Positions 11,463-23,956 are shown, counted from the stretch's first letter. The stretch: 42,743 bases of DNA from Pisolithus tinctorius (GCA_024663395.1 JANFAH010000171.1:1-42743); one strand, 5' to 3'. Program-made: numbers and translations. The notes: a model not told the origin generated them from the sequence alone.

Positions 11463-12905
11463 GGTGGCCCGGAAGGATTAAGGTGAAGGTTATCTTTGGG
11501 GGAGGGGATCCGAAGCGGAGTGAAGACTGGACGGGATGGGGACATCCATGGGTCCCCTTTATACTCTCCCGTGGGGGGAGGGGGGGAGGACCTGCCGGTT
11601 CATAGGGTCCATAGTGTAACGCAGATCTGTTCTCGGTTAAACCACGGTGTATACACTCCTGAGTGAGTCTTTCCTGTAACAAACGGGGATTCGCGGGAAA
11701 GATGAAATGGATCTGAGATGAGATTGATGCATCCAGCTGGGAGGGCAAGGGAAGCAAAACATTCAAAATGAGTCCGGACGTAATAGCGTCGCCCTTCTCA
11801 AAATTAATATGAAAGAGAAACTCCTGTGGGTGTGCGACAATAATAATGATGATGGTGGCCAACAATATTGAGCTGTCGGTATGTATCGTCCCAATTTTGT
11901 TTACCAAATCGCGGAATGAAACATGATTGGACAGTTTGTACCGGCCACGGCTCCCCTAGATGATAATTGCGTGCATCCACCCGGTCTTGATCTTGTCCCC
12001 TCGCCGGGAGTATGTTGGTTGCAATATTTGTGAGACACAGCCATATGGACAGAACAACGTCCTATCATGAAACTTGGAGCCCTGGAGGCGGACTCCTCCA
12101 TTTCATGAGCCATCCCGCCTCCACTAATCTGGCGGTGCCCTGACCTTGGAACTATTTTTTATTTATTTTCGACGCCCACATGACAATAAGGAAGATTCAC
12201 TTTCGTCTCAGGAATGTAGCTAAATCAGCCGCCACAGAGATCTGCGAGACTGCGGTGCTGTCACGGTGAACTCGTCCCCCAGGGTTGGAAACGGAAACCC
12301 TCCACGTTCTTCGGGTCGGACAAGGAGCTGGCAGCCCGGTTCGGAGCGGGCGGCTCGGTTGGTTTACTTCCGTTGATATGGATGATCCTGAACCAACGAC
12401 CCTTTTTGCAACCTAAGCCCCGTCCAATGGCCTCATCCCAACGATCTTACTTGAAACTTGGCGCCTGCACTCACGAATTTACCCGATTGACACTTTTTGG
12501 GACTCGTTGTCATCGATTTCAGTGTCGTGGCACTCACGCCTTCGCACACTGTCCAACTTGGTGGTCATATCACTCTGTGCCCTGACACGCACTGTTGCCT
12601 TGGAGAATTTTGTTTTAAAAACGGATCTTGCTGTGTATATAGTTCTAAGCACGATGCTTTATCTAAGTTTCATCGTGATGGAAAACAGCGATATGCAGTT
12701 CGACAAAAACGTTTCCTGCTCGAGTCGGCCTCTCCCGGCCGAACTCATAAATGTGGCAAAATGGCCGAAACCCATTGCTGAGATAGCCCACAGCTGCCAG
12801 AGTGACACCACCGTTTGTCTTGATGAACAATGGCCACGTCCCTGAGGGCCTGAGTAGTAGGGTGCAGCTTGTGGAACAATTCCTTGATTGACTTTATTGG
12901 ACTCA
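11463..12905. other. Upstream region of the CFA synthase gene and gene-poor DNA
   Basis: The first several hundred bases should hold the promoter of the minus-strand CFA synthase gene. A G-rich run lies near 11570-11590. Open frames here (for example 11413-11907 on the minus strand) have no recognisable content. I see no gene. Confidence 0.4.
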
Positions 12906-13318
12906 CTAGAAAATCAAATGCCCATCTTTCCTTCCAGAAACTTTGTACCCATGCTCCAGTAATTTGATCTTGCTCGCAGCTTTGTTCAGAATGATTGTTT
13001 CAAAATCAATGAGACTATAATCGATGTCAGTGATTAGCAGCGGTGTAGGCGTCAGGTATGTCGCAGCGGCGGATTGGCTCTCCGCTTGTTCCCCCGTCAG
13101 ACTCGAAGGAGGATGGTCGCTCCTCTTGCCCCGTCCCTGGCCTTCGGCTTCCTTGGCATATCTCTCGAACGAAGGGTTTGCACGTACTCGTCCCAACTTT
13201 CCCGACGTCTAGACTGCCAAGTTTGCTCCCAGAGTATGGCTTCCGTGAGGCTGGCCGGGGTTTGCCATCCGGGCATCAACACCGCCCTGACCACGTATGT
13301 CGCGTCATACAGGTTCAA
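12906..13318 (-). CDS. Possible small hypothetical gene or gene fragment
   Basis: A candidate last exon at 13014-12906 begins after a good acceptor (GATTATAG, with an upstream CTAAT branch-like site). It ends in a stop after LLEHGYKVSGRKDGHLIF. An upstream frame at about 13318-13180 (DATYVVRAVLMPGWQ to RRESWDE) ends near a GTACGTG donor. The two could be joined, but the intron would be about 150-170 nt, long for this window, and the start is not found. I do not recognise the family. It may be a decayed gene. Confidence 0.25.
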
Positions 13319-15474
13319 TCCGGACCTCGACCGCGTGGCCGACGCTCTCGCGCCCTAGCTGTACCATGCTGTCCAGCCATCCATGCCGCAACATCCCTTA
13401 GGCGCTATTACGGACGTTTTACACGCACAACTGCGTTGCTGTTGCGAAGAATCGTGGGATCCCGACTCCCGGCCAGCGGGAACTTTTCACAACGGTGTAA
13501 CACGGCCCCACTTGCGGACACGCCTCAGTGAGCTGACACGAAACGCGATGTAAGCGGATTAGGATGTTTACCCCAACGGGCATCAGTAGGCTGTTGTGCT
13601 CCCGACTATTCGAGTAGACGTGACTCCATCGATTTGTGATTGGCTAGCAAGTACCCGTTGGGTGTCCGCACCAAGGCTGATGGCGTGCAGCTTGCCAACC
13701 AAAAGTAGGTTAGGTCTGCGTTCTTCTAAATGAACTGTCTTCGTCCTTGCAAGACTAACTTGAAAAGGTTGGTTCTACCCACATATCTGGCACACCGGGT
13801 GACCTTAATTGCCTCTTTATTAGGCCATGCGACTTGATCCGCTGTCTTATCATAACTCGGTCGAAATTGAGCCGTTATCTCGAGTCGTTGCGGCGATCAC
13901 CCTGAGAGAATGCGCAGCTGCGTGTAGGACGTATGCATTGTCTTTGGTGCCTGGCGGGTGAACCAGGAACATGTTTCCACCCGAGGTTCAAATGTTACCT
14001 GGCAGTTGTATAGGCACGCGTGCGACTTACATACTACGGTGATCTTGGAACTATGGTTTCTCAGCCGAATACATGTGCATGCGATGGCCAAGTGGTCTGT
14101 TGCGCCAGTAATCTGCTGTTCGGTCACCTGTCACCGTTGGCGGGACCTTTTATACTGCGCGCTAATAATGAGAACCAATGCCTATGTACATTTTGATCGA
14201 AGAGCTGATCTTGTCTAGCAACGCAAAAGTTAAATGTTTGTTGACTGCAGCACCGCTTTGCCAAGCAAGTCCAAGTCTGGCCGAACGTCGCTGGGCCACA
14301 AATTCCCATCGTTTAGTCAAAGACGGTTAGTCAAGCACCTGACTGTAGGTCCACATGGTCAGTGCTATTGTGTGGGACGTACAGGGGTCGCATCATACTC
14401 CACTACGGATCAAAATCATTTAGGAGCCTGTCGGTCGGCCGGACCTGAAGGAACCTCCTTACACAGAAACCGGTTTCTAATAAGCGGTCATCGAATGGAA
14501 CCTGCCTCGTGTTCTTTTGTAGCAGGTAATGTTTTGACGGTGGCACACAGGCTCTTAATACTTGCAGAATATTTTGCTTGCATTATGACTTCACTGCTCG
14601 GAATTCGTTCCGATCTTCCCAACCAGCTCGACTCGAATTACGAATGACTTCACCGTTGATTGCCTCCCCACTTCGTACAAGTTCGGTTCCGGACGTCACC
14701 CCCTTACCTTGGTGTGGTTTGACATATGGGTCTCAGCTTAGTGCGCAGGCAGGTCAATTTAAGTGGTCATCGAATGGCATGCTTCGAGTGGGATTCCATC
14801 GCAAGGTTTCTTCCTCCATTAGTTCAGCTGCACGGCATTTAGCATGACCTAGCGTTTAGCTTGGAATCGATCCATGAGTCCAATTCATGGCACAAACCTT
14901 GCGTCCTCAATCTGAGAGGTAGAAAGAAGGCCGCTGTCAAAATTTACGTGTGGGATTCAAGGTTCTGCACGTGAACAAAACACATGTCCGCATGAAAGAA
15001 ACTCAGTGCTCAGATCGCCCAGCTTGCTGCCTACAATCAGAGCGATTTCAGAAGTAGTTGTCGGCAATCGGCGAGATGGCTGATCCTCCAAGAAGGAAGG
15101 CAAGGTACGCATGTCGACGGTCGAGGCTTGAAGCCGGCGCCACTCAGAAGGCGGTCATGGTTAGCAAGGCCCAAAACACTCGAGATGGGCAGCGTATTGG
15201 ATGGATGCTAAGCAGGAAGGGCCCGGGATAGTAATAGTCTGACCGTTATTGCAATATCGTGTGGACAGTACCATGGACGTGACTCAAACTAGAATTCGAG
15301 AAGCATGGCTCTTAATTTGGAAAATATTGGACCTACAAAGCGGATACACGAGAACGGGGAACTGTGAGATCGACAGTCCACAAACGGACCAGGTTATTGT
15401 TTTTTGGACGTCCACATGTCTTTCAAATGTTTCCTCACCAAGTTAGTGTCAATCGGATGCAATGATACGCCCTG
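13319..15474. other. Gene-poor stretch, no supported gene
   Basis: No exon chain or known protein family is visible. Small local repeats occur: CCCAACGGG near 13573 is inverted as CCCGTTGGG near 13653, GGTCATCGAATGG is found near 14488 and 14766, and ATGACTTCAC occurs twice near 14584 and 14643. None defines an element. The region looks like non-coding or heavily decayed DNA. Confidence 0.4.
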
Positions 15475-16449
15475 TCAGACGACGGTCTGAGGTGGCGGTG
15501 GCGACACGGTGTCCAAACTATTCTCCCCTCTATCAGGGACCATTGAGCTGTAATAGAGCCTATGGGCGACATCCTCGACCACCCAGTCAAGGCCAGCAAT
15601 TAAATTATAGCCCGTCACTGCACTGCAGGGAGAAATTTTCCAATGGTGCGATTTGATGCCAGACAAGCCAAGCAGCTACACGAGAAGCGTAATCAGATCA
15701 AGGTCGATGTTTCGTTTAAAACAAAATACGTACGTCGTGTATTTCCTTGTCCGTCATCGATCCGTGGATATCCTGCTTGTTGGCAAACACGAGAAGTGAT
15801 GCACCCGTTAATCTCTGGTGATAGCGATAACTTAATATTCAGATCGCCTCGCCTCCGGGGCGTGGGTGGAAGCTAACTTACGTCTTCTTGTAGAAGGTTA
15901 TGGAGTTCTTCTTTGCAATCCTGGATGCGTACGCGATCGCTCGAGTCGACGACCCACACAATGGCATCCGTCTGTTCGAAGTAATTTCTCCAGTAGGGCC
16001 GAAGTGTTCGTTGCCCTCCAACATCCCCTACAGACAATGCAAGCGGAAGAAAACGTCAGAGGTACCATTACGATAGAAATGAATGAATTAGAACTGACAG
16101 ATGTTGAGGGTATAGCTGAATGATGAGAGGACGATCCATTGCAGAATAGTTTCTGTTTTCGAGAGTGTCGCCGAGAGAGAACCCTTCGACTTGGCTCACC
16201 TTCGATGAACAAACGTCTTGATGTTGAAGCCAAGAGTAGGGCTGATACTTGATATGTCCTCTCCGTTGATCTTCTTCAGAATGGTGGTTTTACCCGCATT
16301 GTCGAGTCCACTGGTAGTGAATCGGGATTGTGTTTCAGTAAATATAAGTTCCTTCTTAAGGCGGTTTCGTTTGACAAAACATACAGGAAAAGGATTCTCA
16401 TTTCCTTCTCCTTTCGACGGCTTTTCCTGATGATAGTGAGCAGGCCCAT
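15475..16449 (-). CDS. ARL2: ARL2-type ADP-ribosylation factor-like small GTPase
   Basis: Small GTPase linked in other eukaryotes to tubulin folding cofactors and microtubules (Cin4/Alp41 group). Six exons: 16449-16385, 16310-16200, 16115-16099, 16027-15882, 15814-15734 and 15675-15475. They give an exact frame of 206 aa. It starts [20 protein letters not shown], typical of ARL2, with Gly2 available for N-terminal modification. G1 is GLDNAGKT, switch [12 protein letters not shown]3 WDVGGQ, G4 NKQD and G5 CSAVTG. The third exon is a 17-nt micro-exon. The C-terminus runs about 20 residues past the usual ARL2 end near HRLYY, with a PPPPQ stretch. It is divergent from eIF5B, with 243 bp between start codons. 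Confidence 0.93.
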
Positions 16450-16692
16450 GACGCTCCTTATACCTACCAGCTATTAGTAGGACTTGTCAAGTTTTGGTGA
16501 GGCAGTCCGGGGGTGGCGCAATATTGCCTTCGGCATTCGGCAGCAATTCAAGTGCCGTGACCGATAATACCTCCAGTACATACCACCCGCACACCTCACT
16601 GCGAGAGATCTAGCTTTTACCGGTGGTCAAGTCACTGTTGCAAGGTTGAAAATCACGCCAGATAAAAAGGCTTTGGACAACTACGAGCAGAT
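16450..16692. promoter_or_regulatory. Bidirectional promoter region between ARL2 and eIF5B
   Basis: Only 243 bp separate two divergent start codons, so both promoters and 5' UTRs must lie or start here, unless 5' UTR introns exist. I see no clear TATA box or known factor site. Confidence 0.5.
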
Positions 16693-19600
16693 ATGCCTCC
16701 AAAAAACAAAGGGAAGAAGGGGAAGCGTGCCGACGATGACGACTACTGGTGTGTTCCAGCACTCATCTTCAGCGTGATCTCCATTCTCGAGCTAATGTTT
16801 CGCGGATGCCAGGGATAAGATGGGGACTCCTGCCCCGGCAAATCCCCTAGTTCCGGCGCAGATCACGGGGGGCGATGCCACAGATGAAGTTGAGAGTAAA
16901 CCGCAACCCTCTGCAATGGGATTCTCGGCATTTGGTGCCCTTCATACGGACGATGGTCCACCAGAAGTAGATGAAAATGAAGATTTTGGAGGTTTGATGG
17001 TATGCCTGATCGTATTCCTGAGAAGCGCATACTGTACACTAATTATATGTACATACAGTCTATGATCAAAGCGAATACTACAAAACAGAAGAAGGATAAG
17101 AAGAAAAAGGGCAGATTCCAGGCCGTTGAGGATGAGGATGAAGAGTTTGCCTCTCCGCGTCCACCAGCACCGCAGTTAGATGCTGTTGAGGACGAAGATA
17201 TCGTCCTGGCTCCTTCCGCAAAGAAGAAAAAGAAGAAGGGTAAGAAGGGCGCCGACGATTCCGACGAAGATGGCGCACTACCTACTGCACCGCCAGTTCC
17301 CAAAGGAGACATAGCGAATGAGGACGATGATGGTGAAGACGTACCAGGGCCTGCCTCAAAGAAGAAAAAGAAAAAGAAGGGCAAGAAAGACAAGGATATT
17401 GATGAAGAAGGCGACGCATTACCAACTGCACCGCCAGCTCCCAATGTGGAGGTCGCAAACGACGTAGGGGACGACGAGGAAGTAGATGTACCTGGGCCCG
17501 CTTCGAAAAAGAAGAAGAAAAAGAAGGGCAAGCAAGATAAGGACGACGAACTGGAAGCTGCTCCGTCGCCAGTTGCACCTGCCGCACCGGAGGTGGGGAA
17601 AGAAGATGCGGAGGAGGCTGAAGCTGCGGATGTTGCTGGGTCGGCTTCGAAGAAGAAAAAGAAGAAGAAGGGCAAGCAAGACAAGAGCGAGGAAGTTGAG
17701 GTTGTCCTGCCGCCAGCTGCGCCAGCCGTTGAGGAGGCTGGAAAGGAGGCTGGGGGGGAGGCCGAAGGCGGAGACAGTGCTGCTGCTGCTGCCAAGAAGA
17801 AGAAAAAGAAGAAGGGAAAGAAAGACGAGGATGCGGGCCCACCGGCAGCCGTACCTGTCCCCACACCCGTTATTGGGAAGAAGGCGGGCGGCTTGGGTGC
17901 ACTCCGGGCAATGATGGAGGAGAAGAAGCGGCTGGAGGAGGAGGCCAGGCGCAGAGAGGAAGAAGAGCGACGGCGAATCGAAGAGGAGGAAAGGAAAGCG
18001 GAAGAAGAGGCTAAGCGGAAGGAGGAGGAGAGGCTCCGTAGGAAGGAGAGAGAAAAGGTATCTCATTTCGTCTGTGGTTACCGCTGCATCCCTCACTTTT
18101 TCTTTAAGGCAAAGCGTGACTTAGCTAAGAAGGAGGGTCGCTTGTTGACCAAGAAACAGAAGGAAGAAAGGGCTGCCGCTGAATTGCGACGACAAGCGTT
18201 ATTGTCGTCGGGTGTCGTTGTTGAGGGCCTACAACAGCCCTCCGACATTTCCGGTACCACTGGTAAAAAGGTGGTATATGGTAATCGAAAGAAGAAGTCA
18301 GCTGCTACAGGAAGGGAGACACCCATAACTTCGCCTTCGTCTCCTGCTCCTTCATCTCGCCCGCTGACGCCTGAACCAGCCCCTGAACCAACAGTGGAAC
18401 TGGTAGAGCCATCTACCAAGGTCGAAGGCGTCAAGGACGATTGGGATGCAAGCAGCGATGAGGAAGAAACCAAACCTGTTACACATCCTGGTGTCAAAGA
18501 CTCCTGGGATGATTCCAGTGAAGAGGAGACTGTTTCTCCACCTCCGACAACGAAGGAACCTCCCAAGGCACCCAGTGCTCCTGTGTCGAAGCCTTCACGG
18601 CCAACACGTCAGCCCACTGCGAAGGTGACTGCTGGTAGGTTTGGCGATCTCGGTTTCAATACCATCGTACTGATTTGGTCACAGAAGCCAACGGATCGGC
18701 GGTCAAGAAACCTCAACCTGCTGACGCGAGCGGATCATCAACGGAATCTTCATCCGAGGAATCTTCGTCGGAGGAAGAAGACTCTGACGACAGTTCAGAG
18801 GAGAGCTCTGAGGAGTCCGATGATGGCCTTACGAAGGCGCAGCGCCTAGCTGCACAAAGGAAAGCTGAAGCGGTCGAACGTAGAGCAAAAGCCCATGAAG
18901 CTGCTCTGGCTGCGCGTAGCAAGGACGATTTACGCAGTCCGATTTGCTGTATCTTAGGACACGTCGACACAGGTAAAACGAAGTTGTTGGACAAGGTTTG
19001 ATGATTGCTTATTTCTCCACGTATGGCTAAATTCGTTGCTGTAGATTCGACAAACCAACGTCCAGGAAGGCGAAGCCGGTGGTATCACACAACAGATTGG
19101 TGCAACGTACTTCCCGGTTGATGCTATCAAGACCAAGACTGCTGTTTTGAACAAGGTTTTATCTGATATTGTTAGAAAAAAAAAAGTCAGTACTGACATG
19201 CATGGTAGGACAATACGCAAGAGTACAAGATACCCGGTTTGCTTGTTATCGATACACCCGGCCACGAATCATTCACCAACTTGCGGAGCCGTGGAAGTTC
19301 ACTTTGTAACATTGCCATTCTCGTCGTCGATATTATGGTAAGCATTTTCTGCCTGCCTTAGTTTCTCCATTCTGATGTGCGCCTTAGCATGGTCTTGAAC
19401 CTCAAACTCTTGAATCTCTTCGCCTTCTGAGAGATCGTAAAACACCCTTCATCGTTGCTCTGAACAAGGCGAGTTCTGCGCATTGCAGGTTCGTTCAGTT
19501 GTTAACAGTCCATCAGATCGACCGTATGTATGGCTGGAAGGCGACTCCAGACGGGGCATTCCAAGAATCACTTGCTAAACAACTGGTTTCTGTTAAACGC

Positions 19601-21256
19601 GAGTTTGAAGATCGGGTTCAGAAAACTATCCTCGCGTTTGCCGAACAGGGTCTCAACGCTGTTCTTTACTATGAGAACCGAAATTTTGCCCGCAACGTGT
19701 CCCTTGTACCTACGTCCGCAATTACGGGTGAAGGTGTCCCAGATATGATCATGCTTCTTGTGAACCTCACCCAACAGCGCATGAGCGATCGTCTCATGTA
19801 CCTATCTGAACTTGAGTGTACCGTTTTGGAAGTCAAGGTCATCGAAGGTCTTGGAACAACGATCGATGTCGTACTGTCCAACGGCATTCTACGTGAAGGC
19901 GACAAGATCGTCGTATGCGGTCTTAACGGACCAATTATCACCCAGGTTCGCGCTCTTCTAACCCCGCAGCCTCTGCGTGAGTTACGTGTCAAGGTCCGTG
20001 AACACCCCTATCGGGAGAGTATTCTTCCAATGATATATCTTTTTTTAGTCACAATACGTTCACCACAAAGAGGTCAGAGCGGCCCTTGGTGTCAAGGTTG
20101 TGGCACCTGATCTGGAGAAAGCCATCGCTGGTTCGAGACTTCTTGTAGTTGGACCAGACGATGACGAAGATGATCTCCGAGACGAGGTCATGTCCGACCT
20201 CACCTCACTTTTGAACTCCATTGACAAGTCAGGCCGTGGTGTCTGCGTACAAGCCAGTACACTGGGATCATTGGAGGCGCTGCTTGACTTCCTTAAAGTC
20301 AGCAAGATCCCCGTAAACGGCATTAACATTGGTCCTATTCACAAGAAGGATGTCATGCGTTGTGCTACTATGCTTGAAAAGGCTAAGGAACTCGCAGTTA
20401 TTCTCGCCTTCGACGTTCCAGTAGATAAGGATGCAGAGAAATTGGCCGAAGAAATGGGCATACGGATATTTAAGGGTGGGTTTCCCGAAGCATCTGTCAG
20501 CGCGTCGTTGACAGTATCCTTGTAGCCGACATCATCTACCATCTCTTCGATGCGTTCACGGCCTACAACAATGAGATCATGGAGGCTAAACGGAGAGATG
20601 CAGCTCCTCAAGCTGTCTGGCCATGTCGTCTCAAAATCATTGCTGCATTCTGTAAGCGTGACCCGATCATCTTGGGAGTCGATATTCTGGATGGAAACTT
20701 GCGCATTGGAACGCCCATGTGCGTTGTGAAGGTCGATCCGACGACACAAAAGAAAGATATCATTGACTTGGGAAAGATGTGCGTCCTTTATTTCCTCGTT
20801 ATCTACAATAGCTCCATGAGCCGGCCAACAGCACCTCGCTCGAAATCAATCACAAACCGTTCGAGGTAAGAGTGGATCACACTGAATTCATTTTAACTAA
20901 CAATGTTTCGTTGTCCTATCAGATAGTCAAGAAGTCTCAAGCAGGTGGAGGCGTTGCAGTAAAGATTGAACATGCAGTTTATCAGTCTGCGAGAATGTTT
21001 GGCCGACATTTTGACGAGAAGGATGAACTCATTAGCCACATCACACGTCAGAGCATTGACGTTTTGAAGGTGAGTAGACATTGACACCATGTAGTCGTTT
21101 GTCGCTTAGATGTGCGTTCCAGGCGACCTTCAAAGCTGAGGTATCAATGGAGGAGTGGGCACTCATCAAGGCACTAAAGCCAGTCAGTATACTTGATCTG
21201 TCGTTCTTCTGTCCTCACTGACGTGAGATCTCTCGCAGCGCCTGAATATTCAGTAG
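16693..21256 (+). CDS. FUN12: Translation initiation factor eIF5B (Fun12/IF2 family)
   Basis: Ribosome-dependent GTPase that catalyses 60S subunit joining at the end of initiation, in the cytoplasm. Fifteen exons: 16693-16748, 16813-16999, 17059-18057, 18109-18634, 18685-18995, 19045-19155, 19209-19337, 19388-19468, 19517-19993, 20049-20475, 20526-20778, 20832-20865, 20923-21069, 21123-21182 and 21239-21256. They give an exact frame of 1,271 aa. The N-terminal half is charged and disordered, with five lysine blocks and a long Glu/Lys/Arg-rich helix. The G domain has G1 GHVDTGKT, switch [10 protein letters not shown]3 DTPGHE, G4 NKID and G5 PTSAITGEG. Domains II-IV follow, ending in [12 protein letters not shown] then RLNIQ. 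The intron at 18058-18108 is 51 nt and free of stops. The intron at 19469-19516 has a GC donor. Confidence 0.96.
17221..17820 (+). repeat. Five-copy degenerate repeat of about 48 codons in the eIF5B N-terminal region
   Basis: Lysine blocks of six or seven residues followed by GK(K/Q) begin at 17221, 17359, 17506, 17650 and 17794, spaced 46, 49, 48 and 48 codons apart. Each is preceded by a PA/SA/AA(S/K)-type lead and followed by an acidic and Pro/Ala-rich linker, so the block plus linker is the repeat unit. Confidence 0.85.
19469..19516 (+). other. GC-AG intron splitting the eIF5B NKID motif
   Basis: The donor is AAG|GCGAGT and the acceptor CATCAG. Splicing joins FIVALNK to IDRMYGW, restoring the invariant G4 motif NKID. 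No GT donor does so. Confidence 0.9.
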
Positions 21257-21459
21257 AACCACATACATAGTTCATGAGGTGTACCTACGTAACTACTGCC
21301 CTCAGAATACGGGTTTGTCCAAACCAGCCATTAGCCAGCCGGATTCTTAAATTCTGAATGACATTTCGTGAGATTATGGAGTCCAAGTGGCGCTTATCAC
21401 ACCGGATAAATATCAAGTCACTTGGAAGAAAAAAGTATCGCTTCTTCTTTATCTCCTCA

Positions 21460-23907
21460 ATGTCTGCTCCTGCAAGTGTCAGCGGTACTAACAAAATCGT
21501 CGCCAACGATAGCGAAGTTGTCGCTGTCGTGGATAGAGACGCGTTGCAACTGGTGATTAGCGGTATGGCGCCATGGAGGGATGCCTTGCAGGGACTTGAT
21601 GCGTTTGTGGATTACCACGATAACTGGTAACGTCGACTTACAAACGGCGAACTGGAATGGGCTGCGGGTATCCCTGGTTGTTGATCTGGAGGGGAGAATG
21701 ACTGTGTCTCGCCGACCATCACGTCCGAGCCTCTAGAAAGACACCAGGGATTGAGATTATACCGCTAGAACCTGAACAGTGCTCATACCTGCGTAGGGAA
21801 GCCCACCAGTGTCGCTGTTTATGTTACGCTCCTACGGGAGCCACCCATGCATTACTGATGCTCACTTTTTTTCCTGCCTAGAATCAACTTGGCTATAAAC
21901 AGGTGAGTGAGACTTGAGCTTTTTGATGTTGTCCCACTCGTTGAATGATAATGATTTAGCAACTACACCGCAGCTGGCACCTCATCGAGAGTTTTGCTGC
22001 CAGCTTCGTCGCTCTCAACTTTATTGGTGGTGTCCGGTACGAAACATATTTATTTTGTCTTTTGTTCCCGACTTACAGCATCGTTCAGTTCTGCACTTTT
22101 CCTCGGTCTACTCGCGGGTGGTCCTGCTGCGATATGGTTGGCAGCACATCTATGGCTCATTGTCTGAAAGTTAACCCTCGAATAGGTCATCGTACGCCGT
22201 TACTATGATCTTCATGTTCATTACGGCTGTAGTGCTGGCGGAAATTTGCTCTGCCTTGCCTTTGAGTGGTTCCATTTACATCTGGGCTGCCGAGAGTGCT
22301 GGTCCTAAATATGCGAGATTTGTTGGCTTTATCGTCGCTTGGTGGGCTTGCACGGCTTGGATGACGTTTACAGCAAGCAACTGTCAGGTTTGTAAACCCG
22401 TTTCGCTGCCAATGCCTTCTAATGCGTTTCCTTAGGCGACTGCCAATTACATCGTCTCTCAGATGGCCGTATGGAATGTCAATTTCCCTGGCGGCGTAGG
22501 AAATGACAACATTCAATGGCGTGCCCTTATTTGGGGTATCTCTGAATTGATGCTTTTACTGTCTGTCGCGATGAATTACCTCCCGCCGAGACTATACTCC
22601 TTCATCTTCAAATTCTCCGTTGGCCTTATGATGCTAGACTTTTTCCTATGCCTCATTTGGTTACCCATCGGTGTCTCGAAGACCTATGGTTTCCGATCTG
22701 CGAAAGACGTTTTCACTATGACATGTACGTTCCCTTGCTATCATTGTAGTCCTGGCAGGATCATTCATCAGTATGCAGACAATGGTACCGGGGCTCCGCC
22801 CGCATGGAACTGGATACTTTCTTTGTAAGTCTTGACATTGCCATTCCTGTCACGTATTCACTCTCATTGTAGCCTTTTCACTGCTGGCACGCTGACCGGT
22901 TTTGATGCATCCGGGCATATAGCTGAAGAAACAATGAATGCCAGGTCTGTCGCACGAAAGCGAGATGTGAAATTTTGCACTTACCGGTACTACTAGTGTG
23001 GTTGCTGCGAAAGGTATTCTGTCCAGCGCGATTGCGACGGGCGTTCTCGGCTTTGCCACCACGATCCTGTTTCTCTTCTGCACTCCCGATCTGGACACAG
23101 TATTTTCATTGAATGCACCACAACCGTTTGTCCAGATCTATGCGCTTGCCCTAGGAAAGAAAGCGAGCATCTTCATGACGATAATCGCTGTTCTCGGTCT
23201 CATCATGGTTTGTGACAAGCTTCTATCAAGAAACGGACCCAGTTTGAATTGACTACTTCGTAGAATTCCACTGTTGCCATTGTCGCATCATCACGGCTGG
23301 TGTTCGCTGTTGCCCGTGATGGCGTACTGCCTTTGTCTCGCTGGGTCGGCTGCGTGGATTCGAAAGGCCAACCTCGCAACGCGGTCACTGTCATTTACAT
23401 CTTTGCTGCTTTGCTCCTCTGCACGATCTTGCCCAGCCAGGTGGCATTCACCTCGTTGGTTTCGGCCGGGGCGGTTCCGACTATCGCTGCCTATGGATTG
23501 ATTCCGTTACTCCGCCTAACGATGACGCCAAATCACTTCCAGTCATCGCACTTCCGACTTGGAAAGTATGCGAAACCGTTCTACGTGTGCGCTGCGTTAT
23601 TCAACGCACTTATCTTCGCCGTATGTCCGCACTAGTGAAATTATTCTTTTGACTAACATAGCATCATCTTAGGTGGATATATCGCCATTCTACTTCCCTG
23701 TTACAGCTAATACTTTCAACTTCGTGAGTTACGGTGCCTCAACCGTTCAAGCGCATCTCTGATCAGATTGCATAGGCAATTGTTATCTTCATTGCGATCA
23801 CCATCTTTGCGGTTCTTAGCTGGTACTTTATTCCTGAAGAGAAGTGGTTAAGGAGGGAGCAAGTTTTGCGGGCCATGGATGCTTCCGAAGGCCAGGAAGA
23901 GCACTAG
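21460..23907 (+). CDS. APC-family amino-acid/GABA permease
   Basis: Twelve-helix membrane transporter of the amino acid-polyamine-organocation superfamily (AA_permease_2 type), probably at the plasma membrane. Twelve exons: 21460-21552, 21882-21902, 21960-22036, 22089-22136, 22186-22387, 22436-22724, 22779-22824, 22873-22944, 22997-23207, 23264-23620, 23673-23723 and 23776-23907. They give an exact frame of 532 aa. The N-terminal DRDALQL-NQLGYKQ and the TM1-2 segment with ESFAASFVALNFIGGVRS are typical, as are GSIYIWAAESAG, TGFDASGHIAEET and SSRLVFAVARDGVLPLS. The C-terminus is cytosolic and acidic. The first intron (21553-21881) is 329 nt, far longer than its neighbours, so the first exon is the least certain part. 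The substrate cannot be told from the sequence. The stop lies 49 bp from the ICP55 stop. Confidence 0.92.
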
Positions 23908-23956
23908 ATGCTCAAGGTATAATCGAGATTGGTACATCCTTTTGGTACGGAACATA

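Noticed and set aside
13058..13531. Plus-strand open frame of 157 codons
   Set aside because: The composition is Arg/Pro/Ser-rich with no recognisable domain. The minus strand has a better, though still weak, exon candidate.
17043..17864. Long open frame of 273 codons on the minus strand opposite eIF5B
   Set aside because: It is the complement of AAG/GAG-rich codons and reads as poly-Phe/Ser/Leu. It is a shadow of the lysine-rich plus-strand coding region.
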